From FLUQ01 sp031551515 (GTDB lineage Bacteria; Desulfobacterota; Desulfovibrionia; Desulfovibrionales; Desulfovibrionaceae), in NCBI GenBank assembly GCA_031551515.1, contig JAVBNL010000007.1, positions 1 to 64,000 on the forward strand: a DNA stretch of 64,000 nt, given 5' to 3'. Positions 57,668-64,000 of this stretch are shown here, one piece after another. Positions within the stretch are counted from its first letter, which is position 1. Each line of letters begins with the position of its first letter. The notes beneath the pieces were generated by a model. That model saw nothing but the letters and a program-made list of their open reading frames with translations, had not been told where the DNA came from and did not search any database. Both the position numbers and the translations under genes were made by a program.

Positions 57668-59147
57668 GGTGTTTGGGCATGACGGCGAGAGCGGGTTTCA
57701 AGGCCAGGGAAACCGTGGTGCCCTTGCCCGGCTGGCTGGCAAGCAGCACTTTGCCGCCCATCTCGCCTATGGTTTTGCGGGTCATGGCCAACCCCAGGCC
57801 GGACCCTTTGTCTTTGGTGCTGAAAAAGGGGCTGAAAATCTGCTCGTGCAGCTCCGGCGGTATGCCGGGGCCGTCGTCTTCCACTTCCACGTACACCGTG
57901 TTCCCGGCGAAGCGGCTGCGCACGACGATAAGCCCGCCTTCCGCCAGCGCTTCCTGCGAATTTTTGATGATGTTGATCAGGCACTGCTTGATCATTTCCG
58001 CGTTGCCGTGCGCTTTGGGCAGATCAGGGGCAAGCTCCAGCCGTATGGCGATGTGCCTGTCCGCGCCGCCGATGCCCATCAGGTCCACGGTGGATTCCGC
58101 GGTTTCGTTCACATCCACCTCGCCCACGTCATGGTCCGTGGGCCGGGCGAAGTTGATGATGCTTTTGAGTATCTCGTCCAGCCGTCGCGATTCTTCAAGA
58201 ATGATCCGCACTTTCTCGCGCGCGGCCTCGTCCAGCGTGGGCAGTCGCAGCAAGGAGTTGGCGAAGCCGCCTATGGCGAACAGCGGGTTGCGGATCTCGT
58301 GCGCGATATAGGTCGATAGTTCGCCTATGGCCGCCATTTTCTGCGATTGCTGCAAGCGCTGCTCTATCTGCACGTGCGCGGTGGTGTCGCTGCGCATCAG
58401 CACCAGGCGTTTGGTGTGCGAGGCTTCGTCGCCGATGGGAAAGCCGTAGATGCGAAAATAGCGCATGCGGCCGTCAGGGGTGACCTTGGTATAAATCTCT
58501 GAAATGCGGTTTCCGCTCGCCATGGCTTTTTCATACGGGCAAACTTCGTCCGCGCCGCAGCACAGGTCCAGCCCGTCGATATCGCGGCAGAAACGGCCGA
58601 TGTAGTCGGTTTTGTCGCCGCCCCGCTTGTCCACGGCGTGGGCGTTGATTTCCATGATTCTGCCGTTTGAGTCCAGAATCAAAATTTCTTCTTCGATCTG
58701 GTCGATAAGCGCGGCGAACAGGCTGCGCTCGCGCCGCAGCCGCGCGCCGCCGCCGATGACCATGCGCCCTTCCGCCGTAACGGCGCAAAATTCGCGCACG
58801 GTTTCTTCGGTAATCAGGGCCGTGCCGAAAGGAGCGGCGCGGCGCATGGCCTGCATGCCGGTTCCGTCTGGCGTCAGATCGCAGGCCAGGTTCAGGTCGG
58901 GGTTGGCCGCGAACAGGGTTTCGCAATCAGAGTATTCGGGTGTGTGAGCAAAAGACTCGGGCAGGGGCGGCACATCCGCGCCGAACGTCACCCAGCCCGC
59001 AAGGCGCACCCAGGGGAAGGTCACGGCGAATTCGCCCCGGCCGAGAATGCCCATCAAGAGCTCCCACGTGGGGCCGCAGCCGACCAGGGCCAGCGAGAAC
59101 TCCTCACGGTTCGGATTACGTCTGATGATGGTATTTTGCTGTTGCAT
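57651..59147 (-). CDS. sensor histidine kinase with Rossmann-like N-terminal domain and PAS
   Basis: 498 aa from ATG 59147 (an ATG at 59165 is an alternative); no TM segment. The first 130 residues resemble a Rossmann-type dehydrogenase N-domain rather than a usual sensor: LALVGCGPTWELLMGILG at the start (a GxG loop) and PDLNLACDLTPDG further on. A PAS-like domain follows with a Cys cluster (DLCCGADEVCPYEKAM). The kinase core has the phospho-His in STYIAHEIRNPLFAIGG, an N-box (NIIKNSQEALAEGG) and G-boxes (GSGLGLAMTRKT). No receiver. Divergent from rimO. It may sense redox or a nucleotide or metabolite; this is inference. Confidence 0.88.
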   Translation of the reverse strand: MQQQNTIIRRNPNREEFSLALVGCGPTWELLMGILGRGEFAVTFPWVRLAGWVTFGADVPPLPESFAHTPEYSDCETLFAANPDLNLACDLTPDGTGMQAMRRAAPFGTALITEETVREFCAVTAEGRMVIGGGARLRRERSLFAALIDQIEEEILILDSNGRIMEINAHAVDKRGGDKTDYIGRFCRDIDGLDLCCGADEVCPYEKAMASGNRISEIYTKVTPDGRMRYFRIYGFPIGDEASHTKRLVLMRSDTTAHVQIEQRLQQSQKMAAIGELSTYIAHEIRNPLFAIGGFANSLLRLPTLDEAAREKVRIILEESRRLDEILKSIINFARPTDHDVGEVDVNETAESTVDLMGIGGADRHIAIRLELAPDLPKAHGNAEMIKQCLINIIKNSQEALAEGGLIVVRSRFAGNTVYVEVEDDGPGIPPELHEQIFSPFFSTKDKGSGLGLAMTRKTIGEMGGKVLLASQPGKGTTVSLALKPALAVMPKHHESEN

Positions 59148-59178
59148 GCGCCTCCCCCCCGGCATACACTCCGCCGGT

Positions 59179-59223
59179 GTATGCGAATGATGAAAAGCGC
59201 CTTGCGGCGCGCCTTTCGCATAC
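59179..59223. promoter_or_regulatory. large inverted repeat in the kinase-rimO divergent region
   Basis: GTATGCGAA (59179-59187) and TTCGCATAC (59215-59223) are exact inverted copies, with a GC-rich inner stem between. The position, 29 bp before rimO and 31 bp after the kinase start on the other strand, suggests a shared regulatory site or an mRNA hairpin. Confidence 0.4.
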
Positions 59224-59251
59224 CCCCCATACATAAACCTTAGAGAATCAT

Positions 59252-60610
59252 ATGGCAAACATCTATTCCGTCAGCCTGGGCTGCCCCAAAAACCGGGTGG
59301 ATACCGAGCGCCTGGTCGCTTCCGTGCCCGATGCCGCGCTGGTGGAACGTTTGGAAGACGCCGACTGCATCCTGATCAACACCTGCGCCTTTATCGCTCC
59401 GGCGGTGCAGGAATCTGTGCGCGCCATACTTGACGCCGCATCCGGCCGGGCGGAACTTGCCGGGCCGCATAAACCCCTGCTGGTTGTGGCGGGCTGCCTT
59501 GTGGGCCGCTACGGCGCGGCCGAACTTTCTCCGGAACTGCAGGAAGTGGACCTCTGGCTGGATAACCGCGAGCTGGCCGCCTGGCCCCAAAAACTGAACA
59601 GAGCCCTGGCGGAACGCGCCGCCCGCGAGACTCCGGCAGGCGAAACCGCCGCCGGAACTCCGGCGAGGGCCAAAGCCCGCCCCGGCAAAAAAGTCGCGCG
59701 GCTGCGCATGCTCTCCACCGGTCCTTCTTACGCCTGGCTGAAAATCAGCGACGGCTGCGACCACGCCTGTTCGTTCTGCACCATCCCTTCCATTCGCGGC
59801 CGCTTTAGCAGCACCCCCGCGCCGGAGCTGGAACGCGAAGCCCGCGAACTGCTGGATGCCGGAGTTTCAGAACTGGTCCTGGTGGCCCAAGACACCACCG
59901 CCTGGGGCAAAGACCTGGAGCAAAACCTGATGGGCCTTTTGGACCAGCTTTTGCCCCTGCCCGGCCTTGAGCGGCTGCGCCTGATGTATCTCTACCCCGC
60001 CGGGCTGAGCCACGAGCTGCTGCGCTTTTTGCGCGGCGCGGGCAAGCCCTTTGTGCCCTATTTCGACATACCCGTGCAGCACGCGCATAGCGGCATCCTT
60101 TCGCGCATGGGCCGCCCTTTCGCCCGCGACCCGAGAGCCGCGCTTGACCGGGTGCGCGAATATTTTCCCGAAGCGGCCATGCGCACCAGTTTGATCGTGG
60201 GTTTTCCCGGCGAAACGGACGAGCAGTTTCAAGAGCTGGCCGATTTCGTGCGTCAGGCGCGTTTCACCCACCTGGGCGTTTTCGCCTATCAGGCGGAAGA
60301 CGGCACCAAAGCCGGGGCCATGCGCGGACAAGTTCCCGACAAGGTCAAACAGTGGCGGCGCGACAGCCTGATGATGCTGCAAGGGGAAATCAGCGAAGAG
60401 ATTCTGGCCGGGTATGTGGGCCAGCGCCTCGACATTCTGGTGGACGCCCCGCACCCCGAATGGCCGGGCCTGTTCACCGGCCGGGCCTGGTTTCAGGCGC
60501 CGGAAAGCGACGGCGTGACCTATGTCAGCGGGCCGGGCGTGGAAGCGGGAAAGATCGTAAACGCGGAAATCATGGAAAGCCAGACCTACGACCTGGTGGC
60601 GCTGGCGTGA
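59252..60610 (+). CDS. rimO: ribosomal protein uS12 methylthiotransferase RimO
   Basis: 452 aa. Adds a methylthio group to the conserved Asp of ribosomal protein uS12. The N-terminal UPF0004 domain binds a second 4Fe-4S cluster through Cys in SLGCPKN, INTCAFI and VAGCLVG. The radical SAM cluster is DGCDHACSFCTIP, and the TRAM domain is at the C-terminus. The insertion between domains (AERAARETPAGETAAGTPARAKARPGKK) is Ala/Arg-rich and longer than usual. RimO is chosen over MiaB because of the uS12-type pattern YSVSLGCPKNRVD at the start. ATG follows a weak AGAGA site. Confidence 0.93.
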   Translation: MANIYSVSLGCPKNRVDTERLVASVPDAALVERLEDADCILINTCAFIAPAVQESVRAILDAASGRAELAGPHKPLLVVAGCLVGRYGAAELSPELQEVDLWLDNRELAAWPQKLNRALAERAARETPAGETAAGTPARAKARPGKKVARLRMLSTGPSYAWLKISDGCDHACSFCTIPSIRGRFSSTPAPELEREARELLDAGVSELVLVAQDTTAWGKDLEQNLMGLLDQLLPLPGLERLRLMYLYPAGLSHELLRFLRGAGKPFVPYFDIPVQHAHSGILSRMGRPFARDPRAALDRVREYFPEAAMRTSLIVGFPGETDEQFQELADFVRQARFTHLGVFAYQAEDGTKAGAMRGQVPDKVKQWRRDSLMMLQGEISEEILAGYVGQRLDILVDAPHPEWPGLFTGRAWFQAPESDGVTYVSGPGVEAGKIVNAEIMESQTYDLVALA

Positions 60611-60647
60611 AGCATCGGGGAGGCGCCGCCTTCCCGTACCCCTGGCA

Positions 60648-61994
60648 TTATCTGGCGCCGGTCGGGAACAATATCACCCCGATGGTTTTCAGGATGATCT
60701 TCAGCTCCAGCAGCACCGAGAGGTGTTTGACGTAATACAGGTCATATTCCAGCTTCATGCGTGAATCTTCCAGACTGGCCCCATACGGGTACATGACCTG
60801 GGCCCAGCCGGTCACGCCGGGCTTCACCGTGTGCCGCACGTAATAGAAGGGAATTTTTTCAGACAGCTCGGTCACGAACGCCATGCGTTCCGGCCGGGGG
60901 CCGATAACGCTCATGTCGCCGATCAACACGTTCCAGAGCTGCGGCAGCTCGTCGATACGGGTTTTGCGGATAAAGGCCCCCACGCGCGTCACGCGCGGGT
61001 CGTTCTTGGCGGCCCAGACCGCGCCGTCTTTTTCCGCATCCACCCGCATGGAGCGGATTTTATAGACCGTGAATTCCTTTTCATGCAGGCCCACGCGCTT
61101 CTGGCTGTAAATGACCGGTCCGCGTGATTCAAGTCGCACGGCTATGGCCGTCAGCAGCACCACCGGCAGGGCCACAACACCCAGGGCCAGGGCGAACGCG
61201 ATATCAAAGGCCCGCTTCGCCCGGCGAAAGGTCAAGCTGACGTTAAGGTTAAAGCCGTCTTCCATCAGCAGCCAGTCTTCGTGGATAAGGTCCACGGGCA
61301 CGCGGCGGGCCAGGCGCTCGTACATGCCGCGCATGTCTTCAACCCACAGGCCCTGCAATTTCGCGTTGAACAGGTCACGGGCCACCTGCGGTTCCAGCCC
61401 GTCCGCCAGCAGAAAGACCCGGTTGGCCCCGGTGTTGGCCACCGCGGCCAGGGTGTCGTCGTACCCGCCCAGCCAGGGGCCGGCGATTTTTTCATCCGCG
61501 CCCTGTTCCCCCAGGTAGCCCGCGATTTCCACTTCCGGCATGAATTTCGTCAGCAGCGCGCGAGCCCGGCCCACCCGGTCCGCACCGACGAAAATCACCC
61601 GCTGCGGCGCGCCCCGGCGCAGGTCGAAATTGAAATACAGCACTCGCCACCCCAGGGTCAGGGCCAGGGTAATGAGCATCAACAACAGAAAGATCGACTT
61701 GGGAAAACGCCAGTGCTCGAACGAATAGAATACGAAGCCGCTGGCGATGATGCCGATGATGACCGCCATGACCACGCGCAGCAGGCTGTCGCGCAGATCT
61801 TCCTGCCCCACGTTGTAGCAGTCGAGCATGTAGAAGGTCAGAAAAAAGACGGCCAGGGTGAAGGTCGAAGCCCCGGTGTAGTCGTCAAGGATGGTCCAGT
61901 CCGGCGGCAGCATCAGCAACGAGCTGATTTCCAAAGCCAGCAGGATGCAGGCCAGATCAATGATGCGGAAGAATATTCTGCGTGATTCGCTCAC
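60648..61994 (-). CDS. undecaprenyl-phosphate glycosyl-1-phosphate transferase
   Basis: 448 aa. Four or five TM helices in the first 120 residues, a CoA-binding-like middle (LRRGAPQRVIFVGADRVGRARALL), one further TM (FDIAFALALGVVALPVVLLTAIAV) and the catalytic core: YSQKRVGLHEKEFTVYKIRSM, DELPQLWNVLIGDMSVIGPRPER and KPGVTGWAQVMYPYG. It transfers a sugar phosphate to undecaprenyl phosphate and starts polysaccharide assembly, like the gene at 39398 but closer to the EPS/colanic type. Next to a GT4 transferase and an epimerase, so part of a polysaccharide locus running past the window's right end. Confidence 0.92.
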   Translation of the reverse strand: MSESRRIFFRIIDLACILLALEISSLLMLPPDWTILDDYTGASTFTLAVFFLTFYMLDCYNVGQEDLRDSLLRVVMAVIIGIIASGFVFYSFEHWRFPKSIFLLLMLITLALTLGWRVLYFNFDLRRGAPQRVIFVGADRVGRARALLTKFMPEVEIAGYLGEQGADEKIAGPWLGGYDDTLAAVANTGANRVFLLADGLEPQVARDLFNAKLQGLWVEDMRGMYERLARRVPVDLIHEDWLLMEDGFNLNVSLTFRRAKRAFDIAFALALGVVALPVVLLTAIAVRLESRGPVIYSQKRVGLHEKEFTVYKIRSMRVDAEKDGAVWAAKNDPRVTRVGAFIRKTRIDELPQLWNVLIGDMSVIGPRPERMAFVTELSEKIPFYYVRHTVKPGVTGWAQVMYPYGASLEDSRMKLEYDLYYVKHLSVLLELKIILKTIGVILFPTGAR

Positions 61995-62032
61995 AACGCT
62001 CTCCGTCGGAGAATGTTTTTCAAGGGATACTA

Positions 62033-62060
62033 TGTATACCCTAAAGCGCCGCTATTACAA
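62033..62060 (-). promoter_or_regulatory. possible promoter for the sugar-transferase gene
   Basis: Minus strand TTGTAA (62060-62055), a 16-bp spacer, TATACA (62038-62033), about 40 bp before the ATG at 61994. Weak but correctly placed. Confidence 0.35.
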
Positions 62061-62099
62061 AGGCGGATTTTGGCTTCCCAAAAAAAAGGCGGGGAAAGG

Positions 62100-63242
62100 C
62101 TACAAGCCCATCTCGGTCATAATGGTCTTAGCAATCATCTCGGCGTCGAACCTCGCTTCCGCCATGGCCCGGCCTTTGCCGCCCATGTTGAGCGCCAGCG
62201 CCGGATCCAGCAGAAACCGCTCCATGGCCGCCGCCAGGGCGTTTGCGTCGCGCACGGGCACCAGAAAGCCGTTTTCGCCCTCTTTCACGGTTTCGCGGCA
62301 GCCGGGAACGTCGGTGACCACGGAAGCGCGGGCCGTGGCCATGGCTTCCATGACCGATGTGGGCGCGCCTTCACGGTACGAAGGCAGCACGAAGACGTGG
62401 CAGTTTTGCAAATACGGCCGCACGTCGCGGGTTTCACCAAGGTATTCGACAATGCCTTCCGCCTGCCAGGCCTGCACCGTTTCAAGCGGAACGCTGCCCA
62501 GGCCCTTTTCCGGCGGGCCCAAAATCTGAAACCGCGCGCCGGGGTATTTGGCCTTCAGCGCTTTGGCGGCGGCGTAAAATTCATGCAGGCCTTTGGCTTC
62601 CAGCAGCCGCCCGATAAGCAGAAAGGTCAGGCCTTTTTCAACGGGAGGAAGCAGCGCCGGGGTAAAACGGGCAAGGTCCACCCCCGTGCCGGGGCACATG
62701 CGCACGCGCATGCCGGAAGGGATGATGGAAAGGCGCGTGAAGACCTCAAGGTCGTCTTTGTTCTGAAAAAAGGCTGTGGCCGCGCGAGAGAACGAGGCGC
62801 GATACAACAAGGCCGCCACACGGGTAAGCACGCGTTTGACCAGCGTATCGCTTTCGAACATGTAGCCCAGGCCCGTTATCATCACCAGGCGCTTCGCCGC
62901 CTTGGGAAAGCCCGCCAACGCGGAAGCCAGCACGCCGTAAATCACGGGCTTGATGGTAAAGGCGAAGAGCACGTCCGGCTTTTCATGCGCGAAAATGCCG
63001 TGCAGCGCACGCAAGGTGGCCATGTCGCGCACGGGGTTCAGCCCTTTGCGGTCCAGAGGGTAGAACATCACCCGCGCGCCCGCCTCAGACAAGGCGTCGT
63101 TCCACTCTTTGTCGCTGGCCCGCTGGCCCGGCGGCGGCACAAGGCATAAGGTTTCGTGCCCCGCCGCGCTGAGCGCGCGGATAAGGGTGCTCCAAAAATT
63201 GCTCGTGGCCCGGGCCTGGTTGCCCAGAATGGCGATTTTCAT
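62100..63242 (-). CDS. glycosyltransferase family 4
   Basis: 380 aa from ATG 63242 (MKIAILGNQARATSNFW). GT-B fold: the N-terminal acceptor domain contains PPPGQRASDKEW, and the C-terminal donor domain has LLIGRLLEAKGLHEFYAA, YLGETRDVRPYLQNCHVFVLPSYREGAPTSVMEAMAT, with the EGAPTSVMEAM nucleotide-sugar motif. It adds a sugar to a lipid-linked or polymer acceptor in the same polysaccharide pathway as the neighbours. About 105 bp separate it from the transferase gene to the left. Donor sugar unknown. Confidence 0.92.
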   Translation of the reverse strand: MKIAILGNQARATSNFWSTLIRALSAAGHETLCLVPPPGQRASDKEWNDALSEAGARVMFYPLDRKGLNPVRDMATLRALHGIFAHEKPDVLFAFTIKPVIYGVLASALAGFPKAAKRLVMITGLGYMFESDTLVKRVLTRVAALLYRASFSRAATAFFQNKDDLEVFTRLSIIPSGMRVRMCPGTGVDLARFTPALLPPVEKGLTFLLIGRLLEAKGLHEFYAAAKALKAKYPGARFQILGPPEKGLGSVPLETVQAWQAEGIVEYLGETRDVRPYLQNCHVFVLPSYREGAPTSVMEAMATARASVVTDVPGCRETVKEGENGFLVPVRDANALAAAMERFLLDPALALNMGGKGRAMAEARFDAEMIAKTIMTEMGL

Positions 63243-63264
63243 AAAAGGCAAAAAACGCTTTTTT

Positions 63265-64000
63265 TTAGAGATTTTTTGAATACCATTCGCCCGCGATGCG
63301 AAGGCCGGCGCGCACGTCGTATTGCGGGTCAAAGCCCAGCAGCGTGCGGGCCTTGGTAATATCCGCCAGCGAATGGCGCACGTCACCCGCCCGGAAATCA
63401 CGGTGCAGGGCCGCGGCCCCTGCCGCTTTGGGGTTGAAACGGGCCACTTCCTCGCGAATCAGGGCAAACAGCTCGTTCAAGCTGGTGCGCATGTTCACTG
63501 CGATGTTGTAGACTTGGTTCCAGGCTTCCGCTTTTTCCGCCGTGGCGGCCAGGATATTGGCCTGCACGCAGTTGTTGATGAAGCAGAAATCGCGCGAGGT
63601 TTCGCCGTCGCCGTTGATGTTGACCTGCTCGTTTTTGAGCAGGCTGGCGAACCAGCAGGGGATCACCGCCGCGTACGCGCCCGCCGGGTCCTGGCGCTGC
63701 CCGAAAATATTGAAATAGCGCAGCCCGATGGAACGCATGCCGTATGCGCTGCCGAACACATCGGCATACAGCTCGTTCACGTATTTGGTCACGGCGTAGG
63801 GCGAAAGGGGCTTGCCTATCCTGTCTTCCACCTTGGGCAGGGTCGGCTCGTCGCCGTAGGTGGAACTGGAAGCGGCGTACACGAAACCCTTCACTCCTTC
63901 GTCGCGCGCGGCGATCAGCATGTGCAGAAAGCCGTCCACGTTGCTCTGATTGGTCAGCAAGGGGTCTTCGATGGAACGGGGCACCGACCCCAGCGCCGCC
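63265..64000 (-). CDS. NAD-dependent UDP-sugar 4-epimerase, cut by the window end
   Basis: Partial; 245 codons are visible up to 64000, and the frame is open to the edge (reading AALGSVPRSIEDP), so the N-terminal third with the GxxGxxG loop is outside. The catalytic triad region is complete: ASSSTYGDEP and SPYAVTKYVNELY (YxxxK). RYFNIFGQRQDPAGAYAAVIP and INGDGETSRDFCFI are typical of the WbpP/TviC/Gne UDP-N-acetyl-hexosamine or UDP-uronate C4-epimerase group. It supplies the nucleotide sugar for the transferases to the left. Exact substrate not decided. Confidence 0.9.
   Translation of the reverse strand, partial: AALGSVPRSIEDPLLTNQSNVDGFLHMLIAARDEGVKGFVYAASSSTYGDEPTLPKVEDRIGKPLSPYAVTKYVNELYADVFGSAYGMRSIGLRYFNIFGQRQDPAGAYAAVIPCWFASLLKNEQVNINGDGETSRDFCFINNCVQANILAATAEKAEAWNQVYNIAVNMRTSLNELFALIREEVARFNPKAAGAAALHRDFRAGDVRHSLADITKARTLLGFDPQYDVRAGLRIAGEWYSKNL

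Overview
The window reads as a chromosomal segment of a Gram-negative, GC-rich (roughly 60 %) sulfate-reducer-like bacterium, most probably a member of the Desulfovibrionaceae. The strongest evidence is the siroheme-dependent (Ahb) heme pathway: a siroheme decarboxylase subunit, AhbD and HemB in one tight operon and AhbC about 7 kb away. LptD, lipoboxes, a MreBCD-PBP2-RodA-bactofilin operon and an LDH-type malate dehydrogenase fit the same picture. No species can be named from sequence reading alone.

Layout. 0-4 kb: tRNA-Asn, a diguanylate cyclase, malate dehydrogenase and an M48 lipoprotein protease. 4-9 kb: an Fe(III)-type ABC importer operon with two different ATPases around one double-length permease. 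9-14.5 kb: a DUF401 permease, a lipoprotein, a short LarC with a His-rich head, an ABM-domain protein, then a lower-GC patch with two small lipoproteins, a disrupted small ORF and tRNA-Leu. 14.6-21.4 kb: a YgjP-like metallopeptidase overlapping a VKOR-thioredoxin fusion; glycerate kinase plus tartronate semialdehyde reductase; a MATE exporter plus a DUF2156 protein. 21.4-24.1 kb: ahb/hemB operon. 24.2-30.3 kb: a tripartite tricarboxylate transporter (TctCBA) operon that also carries a PhnD-like protein without signal peptide and an ornithine-cyclodeaminase-family enzyme, with a divergent LysR regulator. 30.3-33.4 kb: ahbC, an M20 peptidase, an orphan phage-tail-chaperone-like ORF and the 4.5S SRP RNA.

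33.5-40.8 kb: the cell-shape operon mreB-mreC-mreD-mrdA-rodA-bactofilin-wbaP-like; mreC appears to start at ATT. 41-44.9 kb: lptD and alr, divergent. 45-47.6 kb: rpsF-rpsR-rplI-dnaB behind a clear sigma-70-type promoter. 47.6-50.5 kb: a hybrid histidine kinase with three 387-bp PAS repeats. 50.6-53.2 kb: M20 peptidase and phenylacetate-CoA-ligase-like genes. 53.4-55.8 kb: purD, purE and a lipoprotein. 56-60.6 kb: a two-TM sensor-like protein, rdgB overlapping an unusual histidine kinase, and rimO. 60.6-64 kb: envelope polysaccharide genes (phosphoglycosyltransferase, GT4 glycosyltransferase, UDP-sugar 4-epimerase cut by the window end).

Most of the window is housekeeping. The stretches deserving a second look are the TctCBA/PhnD-like/OCD operon with its palindrome, the non-AUG mreC start, the His-rich short LarC, the triplicated PAS kinase, the kinase with a Rossmann-like head, the lower-GC lipoprotein patch, and several dispersed palindromic repeats. 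All family assignments rest on motif reading and memory; no database search was possible.
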